Source of the DNA: an uncultured Sphingomonas sp.
Lineage (GTDB): Bacteria > Pseudomonadota > Alphaproteobacteria > Sphingomonadales > Sphingomonadaceae
Assembly: GCF_946478955.1 (NCBI RefSeq)
Contig: NZ_CAMLDL010000015.1
Coordinates: 1 to 50,023 of the forward strand
DNA: 50,023 bases
Direction of reading: 5' to 3'
The notes below the pieces were generated by a model. That model ran no database searches. It had not been told where the DNA came from and saw only the letters and a list, made by a program, of their open reading frames with translations. Below are positions 8,283 to 15,476 of this stretch, in pieces (the first letter of the stretch is position 1; every line of letters starts with the position of its first letter). A program made the position numbers and the translations under genes.

Positions 8283-8287
8283 CCCAG

Positions 8288-9349
8288 ATGCCCCTCCTCC
8301 AAGCCAGCAAGACCTACAAGCCGTTCGAATATCCCTGGGCGTTCGAATATTGGAAGCGTCAGCAGCAGATCCACTGGATGCCGGAAGAAGTGCCGCTGGG
8401 CGAGGATTGCCGCGACTGGGCGCAGAAGCTGACCGAGAATGAGCGCAACCTGCTGACGCAGATCTTCCGCTTCTTCACCCAGGCCGATGTCGAGGTGCAG
8501 GACTGCTACCACGATAAATATGGCCGGGTGTTCAAGCCGACGGAGATCAAGATGATGCTGACCGCCTTTTCCAACATGGAAACGGTCCACATCGCCGCCT
8601 ACAGCCATTTGCTCGACACCATCGGCATGCCCGAAAGCGAATATTCGGCCTTCCTCCAATATAAGGAGATGAAGGACAAGCATGACTATATGGCGAGCTT
8701 CGGCGTCGAAAATGACGCGGATATCGCCCGCACACTGGCCATGTTCGGCGGCTTTACCGAAGGGCTGCAGCTGTTCGCGTCCTTCGCCATGCTGATGAAC
8801 TTCCCGCGCTTCAACAAGATGAAGGGCATGGGCCAGATCGTCAGCTGGTCGGTCCGCGATGAAAGCCTGCACTGCGAAGGCATCACCCGCATGTTCCACG
8901 CCTTCGTCAAGGAACGCGACTGCCTGACCCCGTCGGTCAAGGACGACATCATCGACTGCTGCCAGAAGACGGTGCGGCTGGAAGACGCGTTCATCGACCT
9001 CGCCTTCGAAATGGGCCGGGTCGAAGGGATGACCCCCAAGGAAATCAAGAAATACATCCGCTACATCGCCGACTGGCGGCTGGGCCAACTGGGCTTCAAG
9101 CCGATCTACATGGTCGACGAACACCCCCTGCCCTGGCTGACCCCGCTGCTCAACGGCGTCGAACACGCCAACTTCTTCGAAACCCGCGCCACCGAATATT
9201 CAAAAGCCGCGACCAAGGGCAACTGGAACGAAGTCTGGGACAACTTCGACCGGCGGCAGAAAGCACGCGCGGCGAACGATGTGCCGGCGGCGGAGAAGCT
9301 GGAGGCGGAGCTGTTTGGGGACGTTGGCGCGGGGGTCGCGGCGGAATAG
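8288..9349 (+). CDS. nrdB: ribonucleoside-diphosphate reductase, beta (radical) subunit, class I
   Basis: Houses the diiron-tyrosyl cofactor that starts catalysis in NrdA. The 353 residues show perfect class I geometry: metal ligands D67, E98, H101, E158, E192, H195 with the radical tyrosine Y105. The spacings D-E 31, E-H 3, H-Y 4 and E-E 34 equal those of E. coli (D84, E115, H118, Y122, E204, E238, H241). There is no N-terminal ATP cone. The ATG at 8288 follows the stop of a microprotein gene by 5 nt; upstream in-frame codons belong to another frame of that gene. The C-terminal tail ends Ala/Glu-rich and lacks an obvious aromatic radical-transfer tyrosine in the last residues I can compare. 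Confidence 0.95.
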   Translation: MPLLQASKTYKPFEYPWAFEYWKRQQQIHWMPEEVPLGEDCRDWAQKLTENERNLLTQIFRFFTQADVEVQDCYHDKYGRVFKPTEIKMMLTAFSNMETVHIAAYSHLLDTIGMPESEYSAFLQYKEMKDKHDYMASFGVENDADIARTLAMFGGFTEGLQLFASFAMLMNFPRFNKMKGMGQIVSWSVRDESLHCEGITRMFHAFVKERDCLTPSVKDDIIDCCQKTVRLEDAFIDLAFEMGRVEGMTPKEIKKYIRYIADWRLGQLGFKPIYMVDEHPLPWLTPLLNGVEHANFFETRATEYSKAATKGNWNEVWDNFDRRQKARAANDVPAAEKLEAELFGDVGAGVAAE

Positions 9350-9557
9350 GGCTGCCCGTCGGCCCTCCAATGTCCGCAAAGCTTTGCAAAAGCGTCTGCA
9401 TTCCTGCGCACAGGCCAGCTATTTACTGAGATATCGCGACTAGAATCGATCGTGCCCCAAGTCTTGGTGGTTCGGCTATTCTAGCTTCAATAGATTGACT
9501 CTAATGCAATTATAACGATCTTGGAGTGGAAAAAGGCTCTCTCTCCAGGAGGCGAAA

Positions 9558-10229
9558 ATGGCCGAAGACGCTGAACAGAAGCAGGATGACTCGAAAAAGA
9601 AGAAAAAAGAGGTAGGAGGAAACTTCTCTTACACTAATAGCCCCGGTCGCTTCAAAGAGGTGCTTGACGCCCTAATCAAGGCAGACAGGCCTGATAAATT
9701 CAATAGAGATTTCATTGAAACGGTATTGAATATCAAAGGCGGAACAGTCGGAAGTTTCCCGCCCATTCTCAAACGTTTAGGTTTCTTGAATGCCGATAAC
9801 AGCCCAACTGACTTATATGGCATGTTTCAAAGTGATTCCGATCGTTCAACGGCGGCCCTGCAAGGTCTGGAAAACGGATTTGCCGAACTCTTCAAGCGCA
9901 ACACCCATATCGTCAAAGCCGACGATGGAAAGGTGGCTGACTATTTAGTCCAGATTACGGGCCGCAAAAAAGAAGATCCAACCGTCAAGGCTATACTCGG
10001 GACATTTAATGCGGTGAGATCCTTCGTCACTGACGATGCAAAAAGCAAAAAGGATAAGAAGCCTGAGGAAAAGGATCAGAACGACATTGATGGAGCACCA
10101 TCAGATTTTAGAGGAGGGGCTAAACTTGGCCTTTCGTACCATATCAATATCGTTCTGCCCGAAACGAGCGATGTCACCATCTTCAACGCGATTTTCAAAA
10201 GCCTGAGGGAAAATCTTCTCCGTGACTGA
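9558..10229 (+). CDS. DUF5343 domain protein, partner of a HEPN protein
   Basis: A 223-residue cytosolic protein. After a Lys/Asp/Glu-rich start (residues 1-20) comes a winged-helix-like region (FSYTNSPGRFKEVLDALIKADRPDKF, GGTVGSFPPILKRLGFLN, LYGMFQSDSDRS) that I match to DUF5343. A charged linker follows (SKKDKKPEEKDQND), then SYHINIVLPETSDVTIFNAIFKSLRENL, an extension seen with these modules. It has an excellent ribosome binding site (AGGAGG, 5 nt before ATG). It overlaps the next gene by 8 nt. Codon use is distinctly A/T-richer than the surroundings (AAA, ATA, AAT, TTA), suggesting transfer. DUF5343 has no established biochemical function; the pairing suggests a regulator, adaptor or antitoxin for the HEPN protein. 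Confidence 0.75.
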   Translation: MAEDAEQKQDDSKKKKKEVGGNFSYTNSPGRFKEVLDALIKADRPDKFNRDFIETVLNIKGGTVGSFPPILKRLGFLNADNSPTDLYGMFQSDSDRSTAALQGLENGFAELFKRNTHIVKADDGKVADYLVQITGRKKEDPTVKAILGTFNAVRSFVTDDAKSKKDKKPEEKDQNDIDGAPSDFRGGAKLGLSYHINIVLPETSDVTIFNAIFKSLRENLLRD

Positions 10230-10818
10230 TTCTCTAAACGAAACAGAGAGATTCACCCTTAAATGCGCTGCGATACATGCTGAATTGCGAATGGTGATCG
10301 CAGCTAAAGCAGTCCAGCATGTCAGATCTGATCTAGAAATGGCTACCGACGCTTTAATTGAACGTCACCTCAGTAGTGCTTCGCACGAGAATAAGATTGC
10401 CTCCGACAGGATGACTGAATTCTACAAGATATTTTATATTCTGGAAAATGAAATACGTGATTTTGTGGCAGCCATTCTACAAGAAACTACTGATGGTGAC
10501 TGGTGGGATGTTCGTGTTCCGGAAGATGTGAAAAAATATGCGGCCCAGAATAGGAACAAAGAATCTAGAGAGGGCTTGCCGCCTAGGAGCCAGAGGATGA
10601 TCGACTACACAACCTTTGGGCACTTGGGCGAGATTATAAAAGGAAATTGGGACGATTTCGCAGGAGTATTTCCCAATGCCACCATTGAAAGGATGGAGAA
10701 AGTTATAGCGCGGCTCAATCTATCAAGAGGGCCGATTGCGCATTCTGGACTTCTCCCTGAGGATGAAGTCGTCCGCCTGAAACTAGCCGTAAGAGATTGG
10801 TTCGCTTTGATGGAATAG
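10222..10818 (+). CDS. HEPN-domain protein (Swt1-like HEPN)
   Basis: A 198-residue protein starting at a GTG inside the end of the DUF5343 gene (8-nt overlap), which implies coupled translation. The C-terminal half (GHLGEIIKGNWDDF..., VIARLNLSRGPIAHSG, VVRLKLAVRDWFALME) fits the HEPN fold associated with Swt1-type proteins. The R-x4-H motif R(GPIA)H is the catalytic signature of HEPN ribonucleases found in toxins and defence systems. The N-terminal half is alpha-helical (HAELRMVIAAKAVQHVRSD, FYKIFYILENEIRDFVAAIL). As with its partner, codon use is A/T-rich. HEPN proteins can be RNases or inactive binding modules; here the motif is intact, so an RNase role is an inference. Confidence 0.75.
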   Translation: MTDSLNETERFTLKCAAIHAELRMVIAAKAVQHVRSDLEMATDALIERHLSSASHENKIASDRMTEFYKIFYILENEIRDFVAAILQETTDGDWWDVRVPEDVKKYAAQNRNKESREGLPPRSQRMIDYTTFGHLGEIIKGNWDDFAGVFPNATIERMEKVIARLNLSRGPIAHSGLLPEDEVVRLKLAVRDWFALME

Positions 10819-10845
10819 CGCAGATTACGGTGACAGTTTACTAAA

Positions 10846-11097
10846 TCAACGAAACAACGACGCCCCTACCCTCCTCAAATACCCCGCCGGTTCCGGGTAG
10901 CTGTGGATTTCCTTCTTCGGCCGCTCGTGCCAGCCGAGGTTGAAGGCCCAAGTGGTCGGGTGAAAGGACATGGTGGAATAGGGCAGATGCCGGTCCACCC
11001 GTTCGGCCATAATCTGCCAATCGCCCGGCGCCTGATGCTGGGCCGGCGGCCACGATGACGGCGCACTGCGCCACACACCATCGCTGCCTTTCTTCAC
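10846..11097 (-). CDS. unrecognised 83-residue ORF, possible gene tail
   Basis: Starts at a GTG (11097); an in-frame TGA lies just upstream, so it cannot extend. Codon choice is like that of real high-GC genes, and Trp/His/Tyr content is high (DGVWRSAPSSWPPAQHQ, STMSFHPTTWAFNLGWHE, PAGYLRRVGASLFR). I cannot name the family. It converges on the HEPN gene with a 27-nt gap. It could be a complete small protein or the 3' remnant of a longer gene. The roughly 295 nt to its right (11098-11392) hold a Lys/Arg-rich open frame without a clear start (minus strand, about 11115-11290) and the promoter region of the next gene. Confidence 0.35.
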   Translation of the reverse strand: MKKGSDGVWRSAPSSWPPAQHQAPGDWQIMAERVDRHLPYSTMSFHPTTWAFNLGWHERPKKEIHSYPEPAGYLRRVGASLFR

Positions 11098-11392
11098 GGC
11101 TAATAATCATCCCGCCCGATTCCGTCCAAAGCGGCCTCCGCTCAGGGCACAGGCTTTGAGGCCTTTTTTCCTAACCTCATAGGCATGGGTCATTGCAGCC
11201 GAGTTCTCGACCAGTTCCTTCTCGCCTCCCTTTACAGAGCGCAGGCCGCGCTTCGCGCGCCTTTCGCTGGGCCAGCCCTTACGATCCGTTCGAAAGAATC
11301 AATCGAAAGCCCTACCGAGAATAATCATTCAACTTTGGTTTATAATATGTGTTAAGATAGAGCTGTCTCTGTTTATGATGTGAGAGATAAGG

Positions 11393-12031
11393 ATGCGTGC
11401 GAATTTCTCGTATATCGCAGCAGCTTTCGCGCTTACTGCATGCATTCCGAGCGAACCGAAGCCGCCGCCGCTTCCGGCGATGACGGTGGACGCAATGGAC
11501 GTAGTTGAGACAAACATTGGCGGTCAGATTTATCTACAAGGGAAATTTAGCATCCGACCCGCAAAGGCGGGGGAGAAGTCCCTACTAAACTCACAAGCGG
11601 GTGGTGCGTGCCTGCTCTTAGAATATCATCGAGAGTTGAAGAGCTGTGAACGCCATTCGGATTGCGATAGAACTGTGCGGTCCTCGCCGAACCGTTTCCC
11701 ACAAAAGTGGCTCGGCTACTGCCTATCCAATGGGCTGTCCGGCGACCTTTCGGGCAAGCGGTGCTGGGTGAAACCGCCTTTCGAGAAGATGTGTCTTAAG
11801 AATGTCGGACCTGGAGACTATTACACTCCTCCGATTAATCCCGCTGATTTCGAGGAATCGGTTCGAAGCGCGCCTTCCGGAGATAAGCGGGTTTATTGGA
11901 TGACATACGGTTGCCTCAATGGTCCTTACACTTCCCTGCCGGCTCCGTGCGCGCGCGGTAATACCGGAGATTTCATTGATGATCGAGGTCCGATACGCAT
12001 CCGGCCGGAGCCGGCGCCCATAACTCCCTAA
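11393..12031 (+). CDS. cysteine-rich lipoprotein, function unknown
   Basis: A 212-residue product with a lipoprotein signal ending at ALTAC (Cys17) and then a proline-rich spacer (IPSEPKPPPLPAM). The mature part has about ten cysteines (GGACLLL, LKSCERHSDCD, LGYCLSN, KRCWV, KMCLKN, YGCLNG, APCARG), which suggests a disulfide-stabilised periplasmic domain. I do not recognise the fold. The leader contains a perfect -10 hexamer, TATAAT at 11341-11346, without a convincing -35. Base composition is lower in G+C than the core genes, in line with the adjacent DUF5343/HEPN patch. It has no co-directional neighbour within 190 nt. Confidence 0.6.
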   Translation: MRANFSYIAAAFALTACIPSEPKPPPLPAMTVDAMDVVETNIGGQIYLQGKFSIRPAKAGEKSLLNSQAGGACLLLEYHRELKSCERHSDCDRTVRSSPNRFPQKWLGYCLSNGLSGDLSGKRCWVKPPFEKMCLKNVGPGDYYTPPINPADFEESVRSAPSGDKRVYWMTYGCLNGPYTSLPAPCARGNTGDFIDDRGPIRIRPEPAPITP

Positions 12032-12222
12032 CCACCGTAACGCATTAGTATCACTTCTGGTTATATCCGTGTCGTCTTCTGCATTATCCTGAATCAGGCT
12101 CAGACGCGCCATCCATCTCTTCACCCAATCGCTCACCTGCGCTCGGTGAGAAAAGACTGTCCTACACTAACCTATTTGGTTCATGACTTATTCGTTTTTC
12201 TCACGAATCGGAAGGAAGCATC

Positions 12223-12948
12223 ATGGGCAAGCGGTCGGCGGGGCGGGAAATGACGATGGAGGAGTATGAGGCGTGGAGCGCGGCGTATAAGCTTTCGGAG
12301 AAGGTCAAGGAAACGGCCAATGAGGTTGGCGGGCCGCAGCTTAGCCTGGTTCCCATACCCACCGCGATGAAGCCGGGGCCGGAACCGGATAATCTCGATC
12401 ATCCGGCCAATTTCGAACCCGAACCCAGCCGCAACCGTCATGGCTGGTCCGCGCTTCGGCAGCGGGTGTTCATCCTGACGCTGGCCGAAACCGGCTCGGT
12501 CCATGTGGCCGCGAAGGAGGCGTTGATGTCGGCGCGCGGAGCCTATGCGCTGCGCGTCCGGTCTGGGGCGTTTCGGCTGGCGTGGGACACGGCGCAGCAG
12601 CTGGCGGTCGGCCGCCTGTCCGCCCTCGCCTTCGACCGCGCCATCAATGGTCGGCCCGAACAAATCTATGAAGGCGGAGAGTTGGTTGGGGAACGGCGCG
12701 TCCCCAATGACCGGCTGTTAATGTGGCTGCTCGCCCGGCTCGACCCCAAACGCTTTGCGATGCCGTGGGAACAGCGCGGCGATGCTGGCGATCCGCAGGC
12801 CGATGCCTCCTCCGCCATCGCCGGGCACCTCGACGGTCTGGAGGATACAGAGCCCTTCGACGTCCTCTCGCTCGACGGGCCAGTGACGCCCGATGCTGCG
12901 CCCGAGCCGTTGGCAAAGCCGAAGCCCGAACAGGCTCCACGACCGTGA
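12223..12948 (+). CDS. helix-turn-helix-containing hypothetical protein
   Basis: A 241-residue protein with a central HTH-like segment (LRQRVFILTLAETGSVHVAAKEALMSARGAYALRVR: a helix, TGSVHVAA turn, recognition helix). A conserved block follows, with AFDRAINGRPEQIYEGGELVGERRVPNDRLLMWLLARLDPKRF. The last about 45 residues are acidic then proline-rich and probably disordered. Similar proteins are frequent in alphaproteobacteria and resemble phage terminase-small-subunit-type HTH regions, but no function is established. The ATG at 12223 follows GGAAGGA by a few bases. The ATTCGT/ACGAAT inverted repeat around 12188-12207 could form a small leader hairpin. Confidence 0.6.
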   Translation: MGKRSAGREMTMEEYEAWSAAYKLSEKVKETANEVGGPQLSLVPIPTAMKPGPEPDNLDHPANFEPEPSRNRHGWSALRQRVFILTLAETGSVHVAAKEALMSARGAYALRVRSGAFRLAWDTAQQLAVGRLSALAFDRAINGRPEQIYEGGELVGERRVPNDRLLMWLLARLDPKRFAMPWEQRGDAGDPQADASSAIAGHLDGLEDTEPFDVLSLDGPVTPDAAPEPLAKPKPEQAPRP

Positions 12949-12981
12949 ATCTTTGTGAAGATTGGGGCTCTTGAACCCTGC

Positions 12982-12999
12982 GTATTATATATATAATAC
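12982..12999. promoter_or_regulatory. perfect 18-bp A/T palindrome before an NTF2-like gene
   Basis: GTATTATATATATAATAC is its own exact reverse complement. It ends 7 bases before the ATG at 13007. In a G+C-rich setting a fully symmetrical A/T block suggests a repressor operator or -10-rich promoter element; it would also occupy the place of a ribosome binding site. No regulator is identified. Confidence 0.4.
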
Positions 13000-13006
13000 A
13001 CCGAAT

Positions 13007-13510
13007 ATGATCCTGATTTTCGCCCTTGCCGCTGCTGCTTCCGCGACGCCCGCAGTGCCCACGGTTCCTGCGGAACCGGCACTGACCACCGCCATCACGG
13101 CCAGCGACAAGGCGCTGTTCGACCTGATGTTTGATCGCTGCGATCCGGCCGGGCTTCGGGCGATGGTGACGCCCGACATGGAATTTTATCATGACAAAGG
13201 CGGGGTGATGGATGGGGCGGACGCCTTTGTCGCCGACTATGCAAAGGGCTGCGCGGCGAAGAAGGCGCCCGATGCCTGGCGGTCGCGGCGGGTGCTGGTG
13301 CCCGGTTCCATGCACGTCTCACCGGTCCCCGGGTTCGGCGCGATCGAAACGGGGGAGCATCTGTTCTACGAGCGGCAAGGCGAGGGGCCGCAGCGGCTGG
13401 TCGGCCGGGCCAGCTTTGCGATTGTCTGGGCATTGGGGGATGACGGCAAATGGCGGATGCGCCGCGTGCTTAGTTATGCCCATGCCGCCGCTGGCGACGA
13501 AAAGCGCTGA
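13007..13510 (+). CDS. NTF2-like (SnoaL/DUF4440-type) exported protein
   Basis: A 167-residue protein. A short signal peptide (MILIFALAAAASATPAVP) is followed by DKALFDLMFDRCDPAGLRAMVTPDMEFYHDKGG, a typical NTF2-like opening, and by the closing strands LVGRASFAIVWALGDDGKWRMRRVLSYAH. I placed the start at the ATG at 13007 so that the signal peptide begins directly; the earlier in-frame start at 12962 would read through the A/T palindrome. Such proteins are ligand-binding or unknown-function cone folds. No Shine-Dalgarno sequence is visible, as the palindrome replaces it. Confidence 0.7.
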   Translation: MILIFALAAAASATPAVPTVPAEPALTTAITASDKALFDLMFDRCDPAGLRAMVTPDMEFYHDKGGVMDGADAFVADYAKGCAAKKAPDAWRSRRVLVPGSMHVSPVPGFGAIETGEHLFYERQGEGPQRLVGRASFAIVWALGDDGKWRMRRVLSYAHAAAGDEKR

Positions 13511-13539
13511 TCGAGCGGCCGGCGCGCCGACGCGCCGAC

Positions 13540-13788
13540 TTACACCTGAACGTTATACTGGCTTGGGCTCCACCCGCCGTACATTCCGATCGCGAACAGT
13601 ATGACAACGATTGCCAGCGCAATGACGGCGATGCCGAGGACCGCGCCGCGCCGATCGATTTCGTCAAGGTCAACTTCGGGCTTTGGCTTTTCCCTGGGCG
13701 GTGGGTCGCGGCGAATGCGGGATATGCGCACCTCGCCCGACGCCAGGTTGACGGATTGCTTGCTGGTTGGAAGCGGCGCGGCCATCAT
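13540..13788 (-). CDS. single-pass membrane protein, sphingomonad type
   Basis: An 82-residue protein. An N-terminal soluble part contains VNLASGEVRISRIRRDPPPREKPKPEVDLDEIDRR and is followed by one membrane helix (GAVLGIAVIALAIVVILFAIGMY), giving an N-in topology by the positive-inside rule. Two adjacent ATGs (13788, 13785) are possible starts. The EVRISRIRRDPPP block looks familiar from other sphingomonads, but the function is unknown. It converges on the NTF2-like gene. Confidence 0.6.
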   Translation of the reverse strand: MMAAPLPTSKQSVNLASGEVRISRIRRDPPPREKPKPEVDLDEIDRRGAVLGIAVIALAIVVILFAIGMYGGWSPSQYNVQV

Positions 13789-13900
13789 CCGCCATTACCG
13801 CCCAAGCGGTTATCAACCGGTTAGCGCGGAACCGAACTTTTTGACCATTGGGCCCGGCGCGCACACGGATTCTCAATCTTTATGCGCGATCATCGCGTCC

Positions 13901-14116
13901 ATGATCCCGATGAAACATTCGACGATTTTCAAGTCGCGCTGGTGGGCGCTGCTGTGGGCGTCGGGCATCATCTGGTTCGCCTTGACGGTGGCCGCGCCTG
14001 ATTCCGCACCCGCCTCCAACAATGAGGCTGCCGCGCAGCAGACCGACGTGCTGGGTCAACCGATTGATGAGGCACAGGCCGAAGCACTGCTTAATCAGGC
14101 GATTTCCATCAATTAG
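13901..14116 (+). CDS. small anchored protein, function unknown
   Basis: About 71 residues (68 if the ATG at 13910 is used). A hydrophobic helix (WWALLWASGIIWFALTVAA) is followed by an Ala/Gln/Asp-rich tail ending LGQPIDEAQAEALLNQAISIN, likely periplasmic. Neither ATG has a clear ribosome binding site. Family not recognised. The signal-anchor layout and codon bias support a real gene. Confidence 0.5.
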   Translation: MIPMKHSTIFKSRWWALLWASGIIWFALTVAAPDSAPASNNEAAAQQTDVLGQPIDEAQAEALLNQAISIN

Positions 14117-14297
14117 GGCGTGTGTCCTGCCGCGCGTTCATTGCTGGTTTCGTATCGCAACGCTTTGCCGCTACCGTCCCATCGCTTCGTCTTGTTGCCT
14201 GAGGTTCACGCAACGTCGCCGCCTATTGATACGTTTTCTTCTCTGTCAGCAGGACTGTGGCCACCTGATGAACGGCCACCTGTACGGAGAATATGTC

Positions 14298-14828
14298 ATG
14301 TCCAAGTTTCTGATCGCCGCAACCGCCGCCGCCATGGCGATGCCGCTGGCGGTTTCGACGCCGGCAAGCGCGCAGACTAATCGCAACTACGACCGTGAGG
14401 TCCGCGAATGTAACCGCGAACTGCGCCGCGCTGACAGTCGGCATGAGTATCGCCGCGAACTGCGCGAGTGTCAGCGTGAGCTGCAAAAGGCACGCGCCAA
14501 GGATTATCGTCAGTGGAACCGATATGACTGGAACCGCCGCGATCCCGCCTACGGCAATTATTACGCCAACCGCTATTACCGCGACGGCCGCTATTACCAA
14601 GACCGCCGCATGACCCGTTACGACCGCTTCTACCGCGGCTCGGACGGCCGCTATTACTGCCGTCGCCGTGATGGCACGACCGGCCTGATCATTGGCGCAG
14701 GCGTCGGTGCGCTGCTGGGCAACCAGGTTCGCATCGGCGGATCGGCAACGGCCAGCACCATCATCGGCGGTGCCGCCGGCGGCCTGCTGGGCCGTGAAAT
14801 CGATCATGGGCGTGTGCGCTGCAACTAA
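14298..14828 (+). CDS. glycine-zipper 2TM domain surface protein
   Basis: A 176-residue exported protein. The signal peptide ends at PASAQ (cleavage near residue 25). A charged helical region with repeats follows (REVRECNRELRRAD and RRELRECQRELQKA), then a Tyr/Arg-rich stretch full of YYxxRYYRDGRYY-type repeats. It closes with a glycine-zipper double helix (GLIIGAGVGALLGNQV ... STIIGGAAGGLLGREI) like the rickettsial 17-kDa antigen and SlyB-type outer-membrane proteins. The ATG at 14298 is preceded by CGGAGA. The protein probably associates with the outer membrane. A strong terminator follows. Confidence 0.8.
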   Translation: MSKFLIAATAAAMAMPLAVSTPASAQTNRNYDREVRECNRELRRADSRHEYRRELRECQRELQKARAKDYRQWNRYDWNRRDPAYGNYYANRYYRDGRYYQDRRMTRYDRFYRGSDGRYYCRRRDGTTGLIIGAGVGALLGNQVRIGGSATASTIIGGAAGGLLGREIDHGRVRCN

Positions 14829-14870
14829 CGCGGCGATTGCCTGAACGAATGGATCAATCCATTTCCCCGG

Positions 14871-14899
14871 AAGGGGCCGGTGTACCGCCGGCCCCTTTT
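14871..14899 (+). terminator. Rho-independent terminator after the glycine-zipper gene
   Basis: AAGGGGCCGG and CCGGCCCCTT form a 10-bp stem around a 7-nt loop, running into TTTT. It lies 42 nt after the stop at 14828 and ahead of the next gene at 14982. Confidence 0.75.
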
Positions 14900-14981
14900 C
14901 CGTGTTGCTGACGCTTCGCACCATTGCAATTGCCCGCCGCAGGCGATCAACTGCCCGGGCAACGGCCGAAAGGAACGACAT

Positions 14982-15392
14982 ATGACGGACGATGAGGCGA
15001 TCGGTGCAGTCGTTGACGAAATGTACGCCATGATATCCGGCCCCGCCGGGCCGCGCGACTGGGCGCGCCAGGCCAATTGCTTCCTGCCCGAAGCGGTCCA
15101 GGTGCGGACTTTTGTGGACGCGAACGGGCGGCCCGCCAAGAAAGCGATGAGCATCGACGACTATGCCCGCGACACCACCCCCTTCTTCGCGGCAAATCCC
15201 TTTTATGAGGTGGAAACGGGCCGACGGATCGACGTGATGGGCAATATGGCGCACGTATGGAGCCATTATGAGGCGCGCACTGCACCGGGCGACGCATCGC
15301 CCGAGCGCAGCGGTATCAATTCCATTCAATTGTTCCGCGACCCGGATCGGGGCTGGCGGATCATCCACATGATATGGGACAATCATCGATAG
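14982..15392 (+). CDS. NTF2-like protein, cytosolic
   Basis: A 136-residue protein starting at the ATG at 14982 (AAAGGAACGAC upstream). MTDDEAIGAVVDEMYAMISGPAGPRDWARQANCFLP and VWSHYEARTAPGD ... INSIQLFRDPDRGWRIIHMIWD follow the NTF2/SnoaL-like pattern: three helices, then a curved sheet ending in a Trp-rich strand. It lacks a signal peptide, unlike the NTF2-like protein at 13007. The family holds enzymes and binding proteins, so no specific activity is claimed. Confidence 0.75.
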   Translation: MTDDEAIGAVVDEMYAMISGPAGPRDWARQANCFLPEAVQVRTFVDANGRPAKKAMSIDDYARDTTPFFAANPFYEVETGRRIDVMGNMAHVWSHYEARTAPGDASPERSGINSIQLFRDPDRGWRIIHMIWDNHR

Positions 15393-15476
15393 ATCGCGTC
15401 TCGCGCGCGGACCAGGAGACGGAACCGCGCGGCCGCGTTGCGATTTGATGGATCACGGACGAAGGGGAGAGACGGC

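Noticed and set aside
9376..9387. A 12-bp palindrome GCAAAGCTTTGC after nrdB, considered as an attachment site or terminator.
   Set aside because: Too short, without a T-tract or a matching copy on the other side of the DUF5343-HEPN islet.
9495..9516. Possible promoter (TTGACT ... TATAAC) before the DUF5343 gene.
   Set aside because: Only 10 bases separate the two hexamers, far from the 16-18 needed; no other pair fits.
11723..12136. A 137-codon open frame antisense to the Cys-rich lipoprotein.
   Set aside because: It is mostly the shadow of the plus-strand gene. It has no ribosome binding site or recognisable domain.
14262..14283. Two close copies of GGCCACCTG upstream of the glycine-zipper gene, considered as an operator repeat.
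   Set aside because: A 9-base repeat is too short and unlike any operator I know.
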